A stretch of DNA of 64,000 nt from Cryptomeria japonica (taxonomy: Eukaryota > Streptophyta > Pinopsida > Cupressales > Cupressaceae): the NCBI RefSeq assembly GCF_030272615.1, contig NC_081406.1, forward strand, positions 248,055,218 through 248,119,217. The letters run 5' to 3'. Within the stretch, counting starts at the first letter, position 1; each line of letters starts with the position of its first letter. Under the pieces are notes generated by a model that saw only the letters and a program-made list of their open reading frames with translations, was not told the DNA's origin and made no database searches. Position numbers and translations under genes: made by a program. Below are positions 34,724 to 47,029 of the stretch, piece after piece.

Positions 34724-35110
34724 CTACTCAAGTGTGCCTGAAGGGTCATCTCTTTTCTTAAGAGTGTCCAGTATTGCTTCATGATTAGCAACAGTCACTG
34801 TCCATAGCTCTTTGGTCTTTGGTTTTTCTTGATGCTTCAAAAACTTGACATTTGTAGCTATAATAAGATCTGAATATATGAGAGTGGTTTTGTGTCTCTC
34901 ATAGTCTTCAAATGTAGGTATGCCATTCTTTCTAATCATGTATTCAAAACCAAGTTCCCACAATAACAACTAAATGTGTAGGATATGTGAACCCATCATC
35001 ATCTATCACTAGTTGTGTTAGCTTCTATTTTCCCTGTACACATTGTGCCGACTAATATTATGATCTCTCTTCATTCCCTTGTGGTGCAACAACTGTAAAA
35101 GCATGTCCTG
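34724..35110 (-). pseudogene. Unrecognised minus-strand coding relic
   Basis: The frame from 34969 reads LLWELGFEYMIRKNGIPTFE and then ELWTVTVANHEAILDTLKKR, ending at 34724. Upstream on the same strand a second frame contains VIDDDGFTYPTHLVVIVG, which overlaps it after a frame change near 34970. The composition is protein-like and unlike the surrounding repeats. No family is recognised. It may join with the Cys-rich relic at 26169-26324 as parts of one old gene or transposon. Confidence 0.35.
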
Positions 35111-35379
35111 ACTGTACAAGATATGATAGACGGTCATACCAAAGTGAAATTTCGATGTCATCATTTGACAAGAATATTGTCTGAGATAAAGGAATTAGGT
35201 ATTGTGGAACCCACGTATCAACCCACTCACTTGACTCGCATTGACCCTAATCACATCGAACACAACTCTAACAAAAACAAGCCAACACTCATGTCCAAAT
35301 GGTCCATGTACTTGCATTTGAGCTGAGAAATGAATGCATCTTTGAAGAATTCTTTAATTGTATGACAATCCAATTTGTT

Positions 35380-35972
35380 TCCCACTATGCCCTTACTAGT
35401 ACATTTGGAGCATTTTTCCGACGACCGTTCGTCAGTATTCAGACAACTAATTCTAACAATGAGATTCATGTCGGAAATTTCTATGCACTCGCAGTATGTT
35501 TTTTTGACGAGGAGACGTCAAAATTCCGACCTTGTTGCATCCTTTATCGCCACAACCTCTACCAATGACCCTTTATATATCGTCGTAACCTTTTCCAATG
35601 CATTTTTAATTTGGCAGTGTCCATTGGGATAAGTCTTACCGATAGCCTCATTGGCTATCGGTAAGACAAGATTTCTCCATTGCTACTAGTCGTAACCTTT
35701 GTCGATGACCCTTTAACATCGTAACCTTTGCCGATGCATTTTACTTTTTCCAGTTTCCATCGTGATAAGGCTTATCGACAGCCTCATCAGTTGTTGACAA
35801 GACAAAATTTCTCCATTACCACTAGTGTGTGTTTTGTAGATGGAACATCTTCAAGAAGATGTCATAATTTTGACTATTAAGACGATGGAGGAGGCTGCAT
35901 CCTGTGACGTTTTTGTCATCGCAGGTATGGCAACATAGTCAGTTATCTTGTGTTGTTCGTCAGAATTTCGAC
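35380..35972. repeat. Subterminal-repeat-like region (CACTA-type), left of element B
   Basis: Short motifs recur in both orientations: CCGACGACCGTTCGTCAG (35419-35436), ATGTCGGAAATTTC (35469), GACGTCAAAATTCCGAC (35514-35530) and GTTCGTCAGAATTTCGAC (35955-35972). The same motif reappears right of element B at 45302 and 45379. Dense inverted and direct copies of a GTCRAAATTCCGAC-like word are typical of subterminal regions of CACTA transposons. No TIR is confirmed. Confidence 0.5.
35549..35825. repeat. Tandem duplication, about 138-bp unit, with strong hairpin
   Basis: Two copies (35549-35689 and 35690-35825) share CCAATGACCCTTTA or CGATGACCCTTTA, CGTAACCTTTGCCGATGCATTT, GATAAG-CTTA and TTTCTCCATT-CACTAG. 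Copy 1 has a perfect 15-bp hairpin GTCTTACCGATAGCC / GGCTATCGGTAAGAC with a 5-base loop (35633-35667). In copy 2 the hairpin is decayed. Confidence 0.8.
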
Positions 35973-37812
35973 TGTAGTCACATAAATCTTTCCACTTTTA
36001 ATTAAATGAATATTTAGTATTTATTTGATTATTTAACTATCAATCAATAATTAATTAAATTAATATTTAATTTATTTATCTTAACCCTCTTCTCCTATTA
36101 GTTAAATAAATTATTCAATTTATTTGATTTAATTCACTTAACCAAATTCAGACCATTAATTAAATAAATAAATCATATTTGTTTAATTAAATCTTCTCTC
36201 ACATTTAAATTAATTAATATTTATTTAAATCCCCCAAAATCCCAAATTTTAAAGATTGTGTGGTTCATCTCAAATAGGGAATGCCTTCGGCGTAATTAAC
36301 ATTTATTTAAAATCACCTTTATCCTCCAACCACTTGCATCAAGTTGCACAACTATTTTAAATAAATAAATAATTTATTTAAAATCCTATTTATCCTCAGC
36401 CACTTGAAACCTTTAATGGTTTCCCTTGAAGTCTTCAAACTTAATGGCTTCCTTCTAGAGTCTTCTTAAGCCTATAATGGTTTTCCCTTAAAGTCTTCAA
36501 ACTTAATGGCTTCCTTCTAGAGTCTTCTCAAGCCTTTAATGGTTTCCCTTAAAGTCTTCAAACTTAATGGCTTCCTTCTAGAGTCTTCTCAAGCCTTTAA
36601 TAGTTTCCCTCAAAGTCTTCAAGCATTTAATGCTTTATCTTCATTTTTCTCATGTAAATATATTCAGATTTATTTAAATAAAATCCAAAATTCACATTCA
36701 CATTTAAATAAATTAATATTTATTTAAATATCTATCCAAATGCAAGTTACACCATTTAATTGAAATAAATGATTTTATTTCAATTGAAAATCCCAAAATT
36801 CCTCCCACTTGCATTCTCCTACAAAACTCACTTGCAATCCTAACCCCCTTCTAGATTTTTCTAACCCCTTCCTAATTAGCCTAATCCATCCCCTAAATAT
36901 TGTCACATTCCTAAGCAACTTGGAGTCACTTCTCAAAGCCCTCAAAGTCTTTGAAAGACATTAAAGGCTTTATGTCTTCAAATGGTTAACCTCTAAAGTT
37001 TTCCAAACAATTAAAGGCTCTTACATAACCATTTATGGTTAACTCACCTTTTACCTTTGCTTAGAGACTTTTCTCTAACTTAACCATCCTTTTGACTCAT
37101 GGGTCTCTTCAAATCATTTATTTCTTTGACTAAGGTAACCATTTAACCCTTGCACATTCATTTATCCCTTGGATAAAACGAATATCCATTAACCTAACCC
37201 TAACCCAACCTCCCAGGGTAACCATCATGTCCCCTCAAGCATTTAATGCTCCTTATCTCTCCTCTCAAGCCTCCTCAAGGTAACACTTGTCAACATGGGA
37301 TTGGGTTGAAAGTTTCACATGGATTGAATATCTTTCAATCCTAACCCTTGTTAAGATTGCTCAATCTTAACCCTTCATTTCCCAATTTCTTCTATAAATA
37401 GAACCCTTCTCCTCAAGCAAAGAAGGAGGCATTAGAGTATTGTTGTTATACTGGTATTAGCATAGAGCTTTTTCATAGCATCACTATCTACACTTGCATA
37501 GCATTTGTTTATCACATCCAACCATCTTGAATCTCCATATGGCATCCATGGCTAGTGCTAAAAGTTGAGAGCTACACTCATTTGGGACTTGGAGAGGGGA
37601 GAAACAAAGGAGAAGCATCAAAAGGCATCATGGAAGCATCTTAGGGAGGCTCTTCTCCTTTCTTTTTTTTTGTTAAACTTCTTTCATGCTTTTTTGAAAT
37701 CTCTTTTGATATGTTTGGAATGGTTTTTAGTTCTTTGTTTTGGTTTTATGGTTGAAACTAACTTATTAACATTGAACTTTGTTGTTGCCTTGTCCCCATT
37801 TCCATGACATCG
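35973..37812 (+). repeat. Element B, 5' LTR
   Basis: Starts TGTAGTCACATAAATC and ends CATGACATCG before the PBS. The TATA box TATAAATA is at 37393-37400. The segment around 37330-37590 aligns in reverse with the LTR of element C near 55490-55730. A 62-bp tandem repeat lies at 36413-36630. Confidence 0.8.
36413..36630 (+). repeat. 62-bp tandem repeat in element B LTR
   Basis: About 3.5 copies of a unit containing AAAGTCTTCAAACTTAATGG and CTTCCTTCTAGAGTCTTCT, then AAGCCTTTAATGGTTTCCCTT. Copies start near 36415, 36477 and 36539. Related phrases occur in element C's LTR near 56440-56575. Confidence 0.85.
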
Positions 37813-37814
37813 TT

Positions 37815-37830
37815 TGGTGAACCCGGCGTG
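37815..37830 (+). promoter_or_regulatory. Element B primer binding site
   Basis: TGGTGAACCCGGCGTG begins two bases after the LTR and shares its core with the sites of elements A and C. Confidence 0.7.
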
Positions 37831-39517
37831 AAAGAATAGAATTTTGCTTTTAAATTAGCTTTCTTTTTCTTTTTTTTGAATAAGCCTTTTTAGTTAGTTG
37901 TTTAGAATGTTTTTTTTTTTTTATTAAATGGTTTCTTTTTTTAGAATAGACTTTTAAATTAGTTGTTTAAATTTTATTTTTTTTAATAGTCTTTTAGAAT
38001 AGATTTTTTTTAAGTTTCTTAAAATAGTTTTTATTTAAAATTAGATTTTTTTTTATTGTTATTTTTTTTAGTATTCTTTAAATTAAGATTTTTCTAAATT
38101 AGTCTTTCATTTAGTTCTAATTTAGATTTTAATTTATTTTTCGATTAGATTTAAATTAGTTTTATTAATTTTGATATAATTTGTTTGTTAGTGTGATTTG
38201 TGTTAATATGATTAATTTAATTTTGGGTTTACATCTTGTGCCAGACATAAGGAGTGTCTTTCTAACATATTGTTGCAGGTGTTGAAAGTGTCAAATTTGC
38301 AATTTTTTCCTTAAACATGTTCTAATTGGAAAAATTGATCAATCCTAGGAGAGTCATTCACATTGTCTTTATTTTGCTATCTTGGTCTAAAAATGAACAT
38401 ACACATTGCTATCTTGGATTAAAATGAACTATCATTTTCGCAATCTTGGCTAAAACAAACATTCACATCTTGCAATATGGGCTAAAAAGAATAATCAACT
38501 TATTTTGTTTTGCATAGCGACTTACTTCAAGCAAACGTGCTTTTTATTAAGTTGGCCAAGATTTCATTTTTCCTAGTTTACTCTACATATTGCCTTTGAA
38601 GTTAAAAAGAACATCATGGTTGTTCGAGAAACATCTCCAAATATATAAAACATCATTGCAATGACAAGTTAAAAAGAACAAGTTTATTTTGTGTTTGGCA
38701 AACTTGTGCAAAAGAGTTTGTCGAGTGGTCCTACTTCTAACACACACTATCCTCTCCCTTGGCTTTCATGGTCCTAGGTGCAAGAGAAAAGTGTTAGTAA
38801 CTCTCAAGTTTTATCTTTTTAAAGAGAGGTCTGCCAAGAGATCGATCACTCTTGGGAACGACCTCGCACGGTAAATCCTTCGAGCTGCTATAGAAATCAG
38901 GTGAGAGCAAAAGTTGTAGCCTTGGGTATAGCCATTCCTATAGTGTAACTTGTCGAAAGGACAAATGGGCCCCACCACAAGTTACAAGGCTCTTAAGTGA
39001 GTCACTGCAGAATGAACTTATGTCCAAAAACATCAAAAATTACTAAACACCTTTAAGTAGTAGCCCACCCATTCTATTGATTGAGGATATTTGTGATAAA
39101 TTCAGTGTAAGAGCATAGATGGTTTTGCTCCCAAGAAACTCACCATACATATTTCCATGAGTAGAAGCATAGCTTTTTGAAAAGTCACTTGTGGCTTGAT
39201 GAAAGTGGTGAATCCCCCATCATAGGGATCATCTATTTTTTATGCTCTTCCAAGACTTAGTATATCACATCCTTACCTTCCACGGCGGGATTCATAAGGT
39301 ATGTAGTACCAAATTCAAAGAAATATGAAGATGTGGGCTGAAATTATCGCAACTAGCCATTTGACCTTAGGGATAAAGAGTGTTTGAAGTGTTTTCATTT
39401 TAGTCAAGACCAGTGCAAATTGAGCTGAATTCAGGCTTTGAAAAAACACCTAAAATACATTTGAAGGAAAGGGTCATAAAAAGTTCAAATATTGGGTTGA
39501 TCTAGACCCACACTTAT
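37831..39517 (+). other. Element B leader, non-coding
   Basis: A T-rich stretch with many TTTTTTTT runs and TTAGATT/TTAGTTT words (37850-38230) is followed by sequence collinear, in reverse, with 62160-63870 of element C. Repeated phrases ATTGCTATCTTGG and AACATTCACAT occur near 38370-38480. No ORF is supported. Confidence 0.6.
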
Positions 39518-40066
39518 TTGTGCCTTTTGAGGCAACATTCTTGTGTTTGTGTGCTTGCTTTATTTTCTTGTCAAAGAAAAATAAAAAATCCAATTCCAAA
39601 ACAAAGTATTCATCCAACCAAAACCTTTTCAAAAAAAACAAAAGATCAAACACAAGTGCAAAAAGCAAAAGTATCAAACTATATGACCATTCTTCACATC
39701 TTGAGGAAGAAGAATCTTCATCAACATATCAACTTGAAGAGAAGACCATTAAGTTCAAAAGCTCTCATAAAAAGGAGGAAATTATTATATCTTAATAGAC
39801 AAATATTTGTCTCTCATAGAACCTTCCTACATTGCATGCGTCTATATCTTCAAGGGAAATCAAACGAATTTGATCAAGAGTCATTAAACCGAAGAGCTTT
39901 TACTCAATATAGAGCTTTGAGTTATCACAAGAACAAAGGAGGAAAAATCAATCCTGACTTCTTTCTAGACATTTTCTTCACATATAACGTAGCTCAAGAA
40001 GAACCACCAACTCCTAAACAAGAAGAGGAAGAATTTGTTCCTTTTGTAACACGAATTTTCTATTGA
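39518..40066 (+). other. Element B pre-gag ORF
   Basis: A 182-codon frame lies between leader and gag. Its C-terminal half (LKRRPLSSKALIKRRK, NRQIFVSHRTFLH, ALSYHKNKGGKINP, EEEEFVPFVT) is matched closely, including the same stop region, by frames in element C at 61606-62130. It is basic first and acidic at the end. It matches no domain I know. Some plant Tat/Ogre elements carry an extra ORF upstream of gag, and this may be its counterpart. A second overlapping frame (39520-39795) is also partly conserved, so the coding status is uncertain. Confidence 0.5.
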
Positions 40067-40501
40067 AGTTAAACATCTCATCCATTATCATATTCATATC
40101 TCATCAAATCCATTTCAACTCTCAAAACATCAAAAGGTTTTTGTCCTAAGTTCTATTTCGATATTGCTTGAATCAAACACAAACAAATCACTTTTAGATT
40201 GTCTCTACATCTAGGATAAACTCATCCTAAGAGGCATTTCTACGCAGGTTAAAACTAGTCTATGAGTGCATCCTCTCATTACTAGGTAGTTGAGTCTGTA
40301 AAACATCTCAAATCTCTCTAAACCTTATCACATCAAACTTTGTCAATCAAACACAACAAGCAATTCAAGAAAGAACTTTGGTAGCTTCTACCTTTAGTGC
40401 TAGGGATCTGTATGCAAAAAATTTCACCAAACATCAATCTTTCATTCCATCAACAACTCATCATCATTTTCATCAAACTTCAACAAAAACTTATAAACAA
40501 A

Positions 40502-41990
40502 ATGGCTCATACCAGATCAAGATCTAGACAACAAGAAATTGAAGAGGAAGAGGAAGAAAATATCAATGAGTTCCAAGAAGCCCTTGGAGGAAATGTAAAT
40601 GATGAAAATCCAGGCACTCCTACTCTTGCGGTAATAGAAAGGGCACAACACAACCCTCTCTTTAATAGACTTTTTGATGAGATACTCAAGAGTAATGTTG
40701 ATGCTCACTTTTTAAGACTTGCTCAAGAAGGAGCTAAACTAACCTCTGACTTTGATGTTGCACAACTAAGACAAGCATCAGAACACCAAAGTCGTAATGA
40801 GGATGAAAGAGGTCAAGAACACATTAGATACAACTTTCATCAAGGCAATCCCCCACCTCCTCCTCCTCCAAATGAAATAGAAATGTTGCGGCAACAAGTT
40901 GAAAATCTCGCCCAACAACTTCATAGTGCTGTGAAAACTAATCAATTTTCACTCAATGACATTTGTCCCTATCCCTTTGATAGGAATCTTTATATAACAC
41001 CTTTTCCATGAGGGTTTGAAACAGCTAAGTTTGAAAAGTATCCAGGAAAAGGAGATCCTCATGATCATGTTAGAGAATTCCATTCAGCTTGCCTCGAAGT
41101 GGCATACGAGGATACATACCTAATGCGACTTTTTCCCCAAAGCTTGGGAGGAACAACCACATCATGGTTTTCTCGATTACCAGGTGGCATTAGAACCTTC
41201 AAAGAGCTAGTCCAGAAGTTCTTGGCACATTACTCACACAACATTGAATGTGATATCACCATGGCTGATCTATGTAACACTAAACAAAAACCAGGTGAGC
41301 TATTTTCAGTCTTTCTGCAATGATGGCGTCAAATGTCTAGCAGACATTCTCTTTAGTTACTTGAACAAGAACTGGTGGAAATATTTATTTCCAACTTAAA
41401 TGACGAAAAGGAATTTCACCTAGACATAAAAGACACAGACTCTTTCAATGACATGATCACCAAACGCTTAAAATGTGAGCAGGCTCTCATAAAAAAAGGG
41501 CTTATCAAGATATATAATGAGCCAAAGGATGACTCTTGCCCACACTTCAATATTGACAAGCCTAACTTCTGGAACAAAAACAAAAACATCATCAACAACA
41601 GGGTTGTGGATGCAAGAACTATCAAAAGTGCACAACCTATGGTCCGATTTGCAAGACATAACCCCCCACCCAAGAATAACACAGTTGCTTCGCCAAATCA
41701 AGGCTGCATCACATCTCAAGACGAACCCAAACAATGTCAACAAAATTTTAAACCTAAACGAACATACACTCCCTTAGGGGAACCCATTGAAATGGTGTTA
41801 CGTCAGTTGGTTTCTCAAAATATGGTGACCTTACCCAAAACATCAAATTATGAACCTCAAGTCAAACCTTCATGGTGGAAGGATACTGAGCATTGCGACT
41901 TCCATCAAGGGAAAGGACATAAGACAAACAATTGTCACAGATTGAAAGATATTATTCAAGATCTTATTGACCAAGGTGAAATCGAAATCG
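40502..41990 (+). pseudogene. Element B gag region
   Basis: Begins MAHTRSRSRQQEIEEEEEE, collinear with element C's gag start. It includes the Gag core (YLMRLFPQSLGGTTTSWFSR, PGELFSVFLQ) and, near 41895-41940, a zinc-knuckle-like CDFHQGKGHKTNNC with Cys-His-His-Cys spacing. Broken; treated as a fossil. Confidence 0.8.
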
Positions 41991-44900
41991 AAGGACATGA
42001 CCCAAAGACAAAAAACAATGATCATCTCATGTTTAAAAATCCACTTCCATCACAAGATCAAAGGGGTCCTTCCACTTTAGGGCGAAACATAGATACCACC
42101 AATTATATGCAAGCCGCATATAATTACACTATGAATCACCTATATGATGCCAGTGAACAAATTGCAACTATTACCATCAAAAATCCTAGCTCCACTTGCA
42201 ATGTTGTTACATGTCGCGACAAGATTACCATAAAAGCAGCTCCACAAGGCACCCCATATATCTCAAAGCAGTATAACCTTGTGGAATAGTTAGACAAAAT
42301 GCCCGCACTGATATCTATCTTAGAGCTATTGTGCCTATCTCCATCCCATAAAACAATCTTGGGTCAAGCTCTCCAAGAGGTGTCATTCCCTGCAAACCTA
42401 AATACAGATTAGTTCCAAGCTATGGTTGGAAACCTAAGATCATCACCTTGTCTCACTTTCTCTGAAAGTGAGAACTCATCCTTCCAGCAACCTCACAACG
42501 CCTCACTCCACATTGAAGGGTTTATCAACCAACATAGGATCAAGTGAGTCTTGATTGATAATGGAGCAGGCCTGAATATCTATACGCTACAATTAGTCAC
42601 AGCTTTGGGATATGCAATTGAATCAGTGGATCCCCACAAGAATATAACAATCAAAGCCTATGATGATGCAGAGTGTTTATCCAAAGGAGCTATTGTGCTA
42701 CCAATCTGAGTGGGCCCTGTGGTGAAACACATCATCTGTCAAGTTCTAGACCTTCCTCTGCCATACAATTTGTTGTTAGGAATACCTTAGATACATGCCA
42801 TGCAAGACGTTCCATCCACCTACCATCAGTTTATCAAGTTCCCGCATAATGGTGTAAAAATCACAATCCTGGGCGATGCAAACCCCTTTGCATATTGTCA
42901 TAATATAAGTCATCAACCAGAGATTACCATTCCCAACAATAGAGAAGCCATCTCATCCACATCATACGTAAGTCCAGCCTCTCTTTCTAGTTCAAACACC
43001 ATTATACCCAAGCACGAGATGCTCAAGATGAAAATAGCAGAGGAAGGTCCTGGGGAATACAATCTAAGCCAACTCTTTTGTGTTGGACAAATGCCCACTT
43101 CTCCTAGAACACATGGAAAACCTTAATGGTTACTTCAAATGCCATTGGACAAGCCAACATGTACTTTGATGCCATTCATCCTTGGAAAGAGTCAAGAAGA
43201 AGAGACCAGAGATGATGACTTAGCATAATGGATCTATAAAGATCCCATCACCACCGATATTCCGCAAGCTAAGATTCCCATAGATCAGTATGGCAAAGGC
43301 CTTCTCATTATGCAAAGAATGGGTTATGATGGTAAAAGTACTTTGGGACCTTGCAAGCAAGGACGACATGAACCACTGCAGCCAGAATTAAAGCCCAAAG
43401 ATAACACAGGACTAGGATTTCAAAAGGAGATCTTTCCTAAACTCATATTCAAAGGGAAACCCAGCAAACCACTATATTAACCTATTACAAAGAGGTCACC
43501 TTTGGTTATATCAGCAACACCATGCACCACACCAACTCCTCCATTAAGGCTAAAAATCCCAGCAAAACCATCTACAACACCCTTCATCCCACCAATCAAA
43601 CTAGCGATCCCATCAGCAGCAGCAATAACATCAATAGCACAATTAGTAGCAGCAACTGTATCAGAACCCATAGTAGTATCTCTGACACCAGTAGTTCTAG
43701 TAGAAGTAACATAGTCAACACTACCAATACTCCCTGTATCGGATTCATTGATTCCCATAATCCTTCCTGCAACACCAATCATTTCATCTATAAAACCAAT
43801 CACACCTACAGTGTTTAACTCAAAGGACATCCCAGTATGGTATAGTAATCGGATAATAGAAAGCGATTCAGAGACTGACTCACATGAATGGGAATTTGAT
43901 TCCATCCAGCTTAATACTTCAGATGAGGAAGACACATCACTACCTCCACCCCGCAAAGACATCCCTATTTACGAAGAAGCACAGATAAAAACCTCTTGGG
44001 TTCCTGAGCTGGAAACATCTTCCATAGACCCTACATCACATCCTATGCCTGATTCTGATAGGGAGAGTACCATCAACGACCTTAACCACAATGTCTTAAC
44101 TGTCACTGACACATCTAATGAACTTAACCTAATCGATGAGGTAATGCCCATTATCCATCCTGAACTCATCGAATGGAATCAACCTAATCCCCCATGTCTT
44201 GACCATTTCCAAAATGATGAGGCAATCATTGACTTTTTGGAACTACAAGATAACATACCAAGCAGGGATCACAAAGCTGGATTCACCATTGAACTTAATA
44301 GCGCAGCATACTTTGGGGCGGATGCCAAACCTTTTAGCTACAAAAATATAACAATAAAACAGAGATCTTCCTGTGAAAACCACACTATGGCACTATTTGA
44401 TCCCACAAAAGTAAAAAGAAAGAGTGCATCCAATGGTGAAAACCTCTTTGAGGCACCGGAGGATGAAAGGTCAGACATTCTCCCTTCTAGTACACAATAG
44501 GAATGATCAACAATTCTCATCGAGGAAACCAAAGAATACAACGTGGGGACTCTTGAAACTCCTCACCACATACATCTGGCATCTCTTTTAACTCCAGAGG
44601 AACAACCTAAGTTTGTAGAATTCTTCCAAAAGTGCAAGATTAACTTTGCATGGTCATATGCAGACATGCCTGGGCTTGATCCTGATTTAGTCATGCATCA
44701 CCTCACCATCGCAGAAGGAGCCAAACCTATCAAGCAGAAGCTTTGCAAGATGCATCCTCAGATTGTAGTACTAGTCAAAGCAGAACTTAAGAAACTCCTA
44801 GATGTTGGTTTCATTAGACCAATTGATTATGCAAATTGGATATCCAATATTGTGCCTATTGGCAAACCAAATGGGGGCATTTGTATCTGTACTGACTTTA

Positions 44901-45300
44901 GAGATCTAAACAAAGCATGTCCTAAAGATGACTTCCCCCTACCAAACATCGACATAATAGTGGACCTAACAGCAGGACATGCCATGCTTTCTCTCATGGA
45001 TGGCTTTTCAGGGTATAGCCAGATAAAGATCACACCTGAGGATCAACATAAGATGACCTTCACATGTCCATGGGGCACATACTACTGGAATGTCATGCCT
45101 TTTGGTCTAAAGAATGCAGGAGCGACCTATCAAAGAGCAATGACCACCATCTTTCATGACATGATGCATACCATAATAGAAGATTATGTTGATGACTTAT
45201 TGGCAAAATCACTAACAAGAGAAGGTCATCTAGAAATATTAAAGAAAATCTTTGATAGACGGGAACAATATCATGTTTGACTCAACACTAATACATTTGG
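41991..45300 (+). pseudogene. Element B pol region: protease, G-patch, partial RT
   Basis: The protease region lies at about 42480-42900 (DNGAGLNI, VVKHIICQVLDLPLPYNLLL). A G-patch-like stretch lies near 43290-43430 (GKGLLIMQRMGYDG, NTGLGFQKE). Then come Pro/Ser/Thr- and acid-rich linkers, and RT from about 44650 (VGFIRPIDYANWISNIVP, CTDFRDLNKACPKDDFPLP, YVDDLLAKS). The order equals that of element C. Multiple breaks. No RNase H or integrase is seen. Confidence 0.8.
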
Positions 45301-45560
45301 GGTCAAATTCCGATGGAGGTATCTGATGGACAAGGAGCATTGTGTGAAAATTTGATTTTTTTTTTAAAATATGCCCATGTTCGTCAAAATTCCGACGACA
45401 TCAGGCATTTTATTAAAAAAAAACACAACGCATTTTCATTTTGATCGAATCAATTCGAAGCAAGCAGCGACCGTCTTGCCTCCTTGCCCCCCCCCCCCGC
45501 CGGAGCGATCTTTGCACCAGCAAGGTAAGGGCAACTAATTTTTTTCCGCAATCTTATTGA
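45301..45560. repeat. Subterminal-repeat-like region, right of element B
   Basis: GTCAAATTCCGATGG (45302) and GTTCGTCAAAATTCCGAC (45379-45396) repeat the motif found left of element B. Next comes a GC-rich segment with a C12 run and GCCGGAGCG, then CAGCAAG|GTAAGG, a good 5' splice site. This looks like an untranslated first exon after a transposon end. It could be the 5' end of the CACTA unit whose transposase starts at 51505, but the 6-kb distance makes that uncertain. Confidence 0.4.
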
Positions 45561-47029
45561 GATTGGTTTTTTTTTTGTGAATTAATCCATTTTGCGAATT
45601 AATCACATGTCATGTGTATGCTACCCCATTTTGCGATTTTTGTTATTGGAGCATTTGCAACTAATTTCTGACAAAAAACCCCCTTCGATTATGCTTTGAT
45701 GGATGTCCATACCTTGTTCCAAAGCTTCTATTTTGGCACACACAGGGAGGATGCTGGCAAATGTTGCAGAGAAACTTTATTAACAAAATACAACAGTTAT
45801 GGATCATGAAACCCTTGACCCAATAGACACTACACATGGACAGCTCGAAATGAGTTAATAAAATGTTTTTGAACCAAATGCTTAACAATATTTAGACACA
45901 ACAGTAACGAGGATTTTTACAAAAACAACCCTTAATCATACAATAAATATACATACCAGTTTGTATATTTATCAGACACGGGCTACCAGTTACATAGCTG
46001 AAAATATAACAATCAATGGGAAACAGGGTAACAAACTTTTACTTTTCAAACCTTGAAACAAAATGAGAGTAATGAAAAGATACACATAAATATCCATTGT
46101 AACTGAAACCAATGCCTTTCATTCACTATTCAACGAGTCATCGACTTCATTACCAAACTATCATGGAATGTCCAAATTTCTTCCCCATCCAAGAAGCAAG
46201 AACCCTAACTATCGTGTGTCATAGCCAGAGCTCGAGATATTGTAAATGAATTTTGATGGGATGATAAAAAAAATTTAAGTATAATATATTCCCATTTTCT
46301 AGTGACATAAAGTGACCCATTCTTTTAATGCCTTTAGAAAGTGTTTCAAGCCCAAAGTCTTTTAGACACTTTATTCAATGTCGTTAGAAAACTACTAGGC
46401 AACAATTCTCTTAGCCAATGATCAAAACCACATAACATATGCTCACATATTCAAATAGTATCACCAAATTTGATATTCTATGCAATATAAACATAGACTG
46501 GAGTAAACATATGAATGATGAGTCTTACTAATAAGACCCTTTTCCATGTACATATTAAATTTTATCTTTGTCAGCCTATATCATATGGTAATGTATCCTT
46601 TTTCAAACCATGTAATTGTATTTGCATATGATCACTATATTTTTCTATAGCAACCAAAGCCAATGAAGATACATGCTAAGAGATGATTGTTCACTGATGT
46701 CACTGTAATGTGAATCTTATTCATATTTCCACATGATCACTAAAACCCACCAAAAACAATCAAATGCACTATCATATTGAGACCAAACATGCTATGGTCA
46801 TGTATCAAGTCATCATCATGTATAGACCAAACACGCTCTAGTCATGTATCAAGTCAAATACCACATGGATACTTGAAAAGCATCCAATGCCAAATGCAAA
46901 CTACCTTTCTAACACCAATGACAAAATCTTATGACAAGGGTCAACACCTTCATTATTGTGAAGTGCTAATATAACTAAATAAACATCCCATGATATTTTC
47001 CCCCCACTATAGAATTGGGAGCATCAATG
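45561..47029. other. Intergenic DNA, no gene seen
   Basis: No conserved domain or long frame is found. Phrases around GACCAAACA-GCT-TAGTCATGTATCAAGTCA are duplicated near 46780-46810 and 46825-46855. The small minus-strand frame at 45661-45888 has no motif. Confidence 0.5.

Larger units (their letters stand above)
35973..45300 (+). mobile_element. LTR element B: Gypsy (Tat-like), old, broken
   Basis: A plus-strand Ty3/Gypsy element of about 9.3 kb. In order it has a 1.84-kb 5' LTR, primer binding site, T-rich leader, a pre-gag ORF (39518-40066), gag (from 40502), protease and G-patch region, and part of reverse transcriptase up to the YVDD region. No 3' LTR is seen in the window. It matches element C over its LTR, leader and coding regions but in opposite orientation. 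The extra ORF before gag and the long leader suggest the Tat lineage, by inference. The coding regions carry roughly ten or more breaks, so it is a fossil considerably older than C. Confidence 0.85.

Noticed and set aside
35820-35827. CACTAGTG as a CACTA terminal repeat
   Set aside because: It is a self-palindrome inside a duplicated unit, and no matching partner or 3-bp duplication was found.
39474-39677. Minus-strand frame opposite the pre-gag ORF
   Set aside because: Hydrophobic low-complexity shadow of a Lys-rich sense frame.
43477-43962. 161-codon minus-strand frame in element B and its counterpart on plus at 57726-58334 in element C
   Set aside because: Antisense to the Pro/Ser/Thr-rich linker of pol; openness follows from codon composition of the sense strand. 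Conservation in both copies is explained by the sense frame.
45487-45500. C-run as a quadruplex or i-motif element
   Set aside because: A single C12 run in one place; no set of four G/C tracts with short loops is seen.
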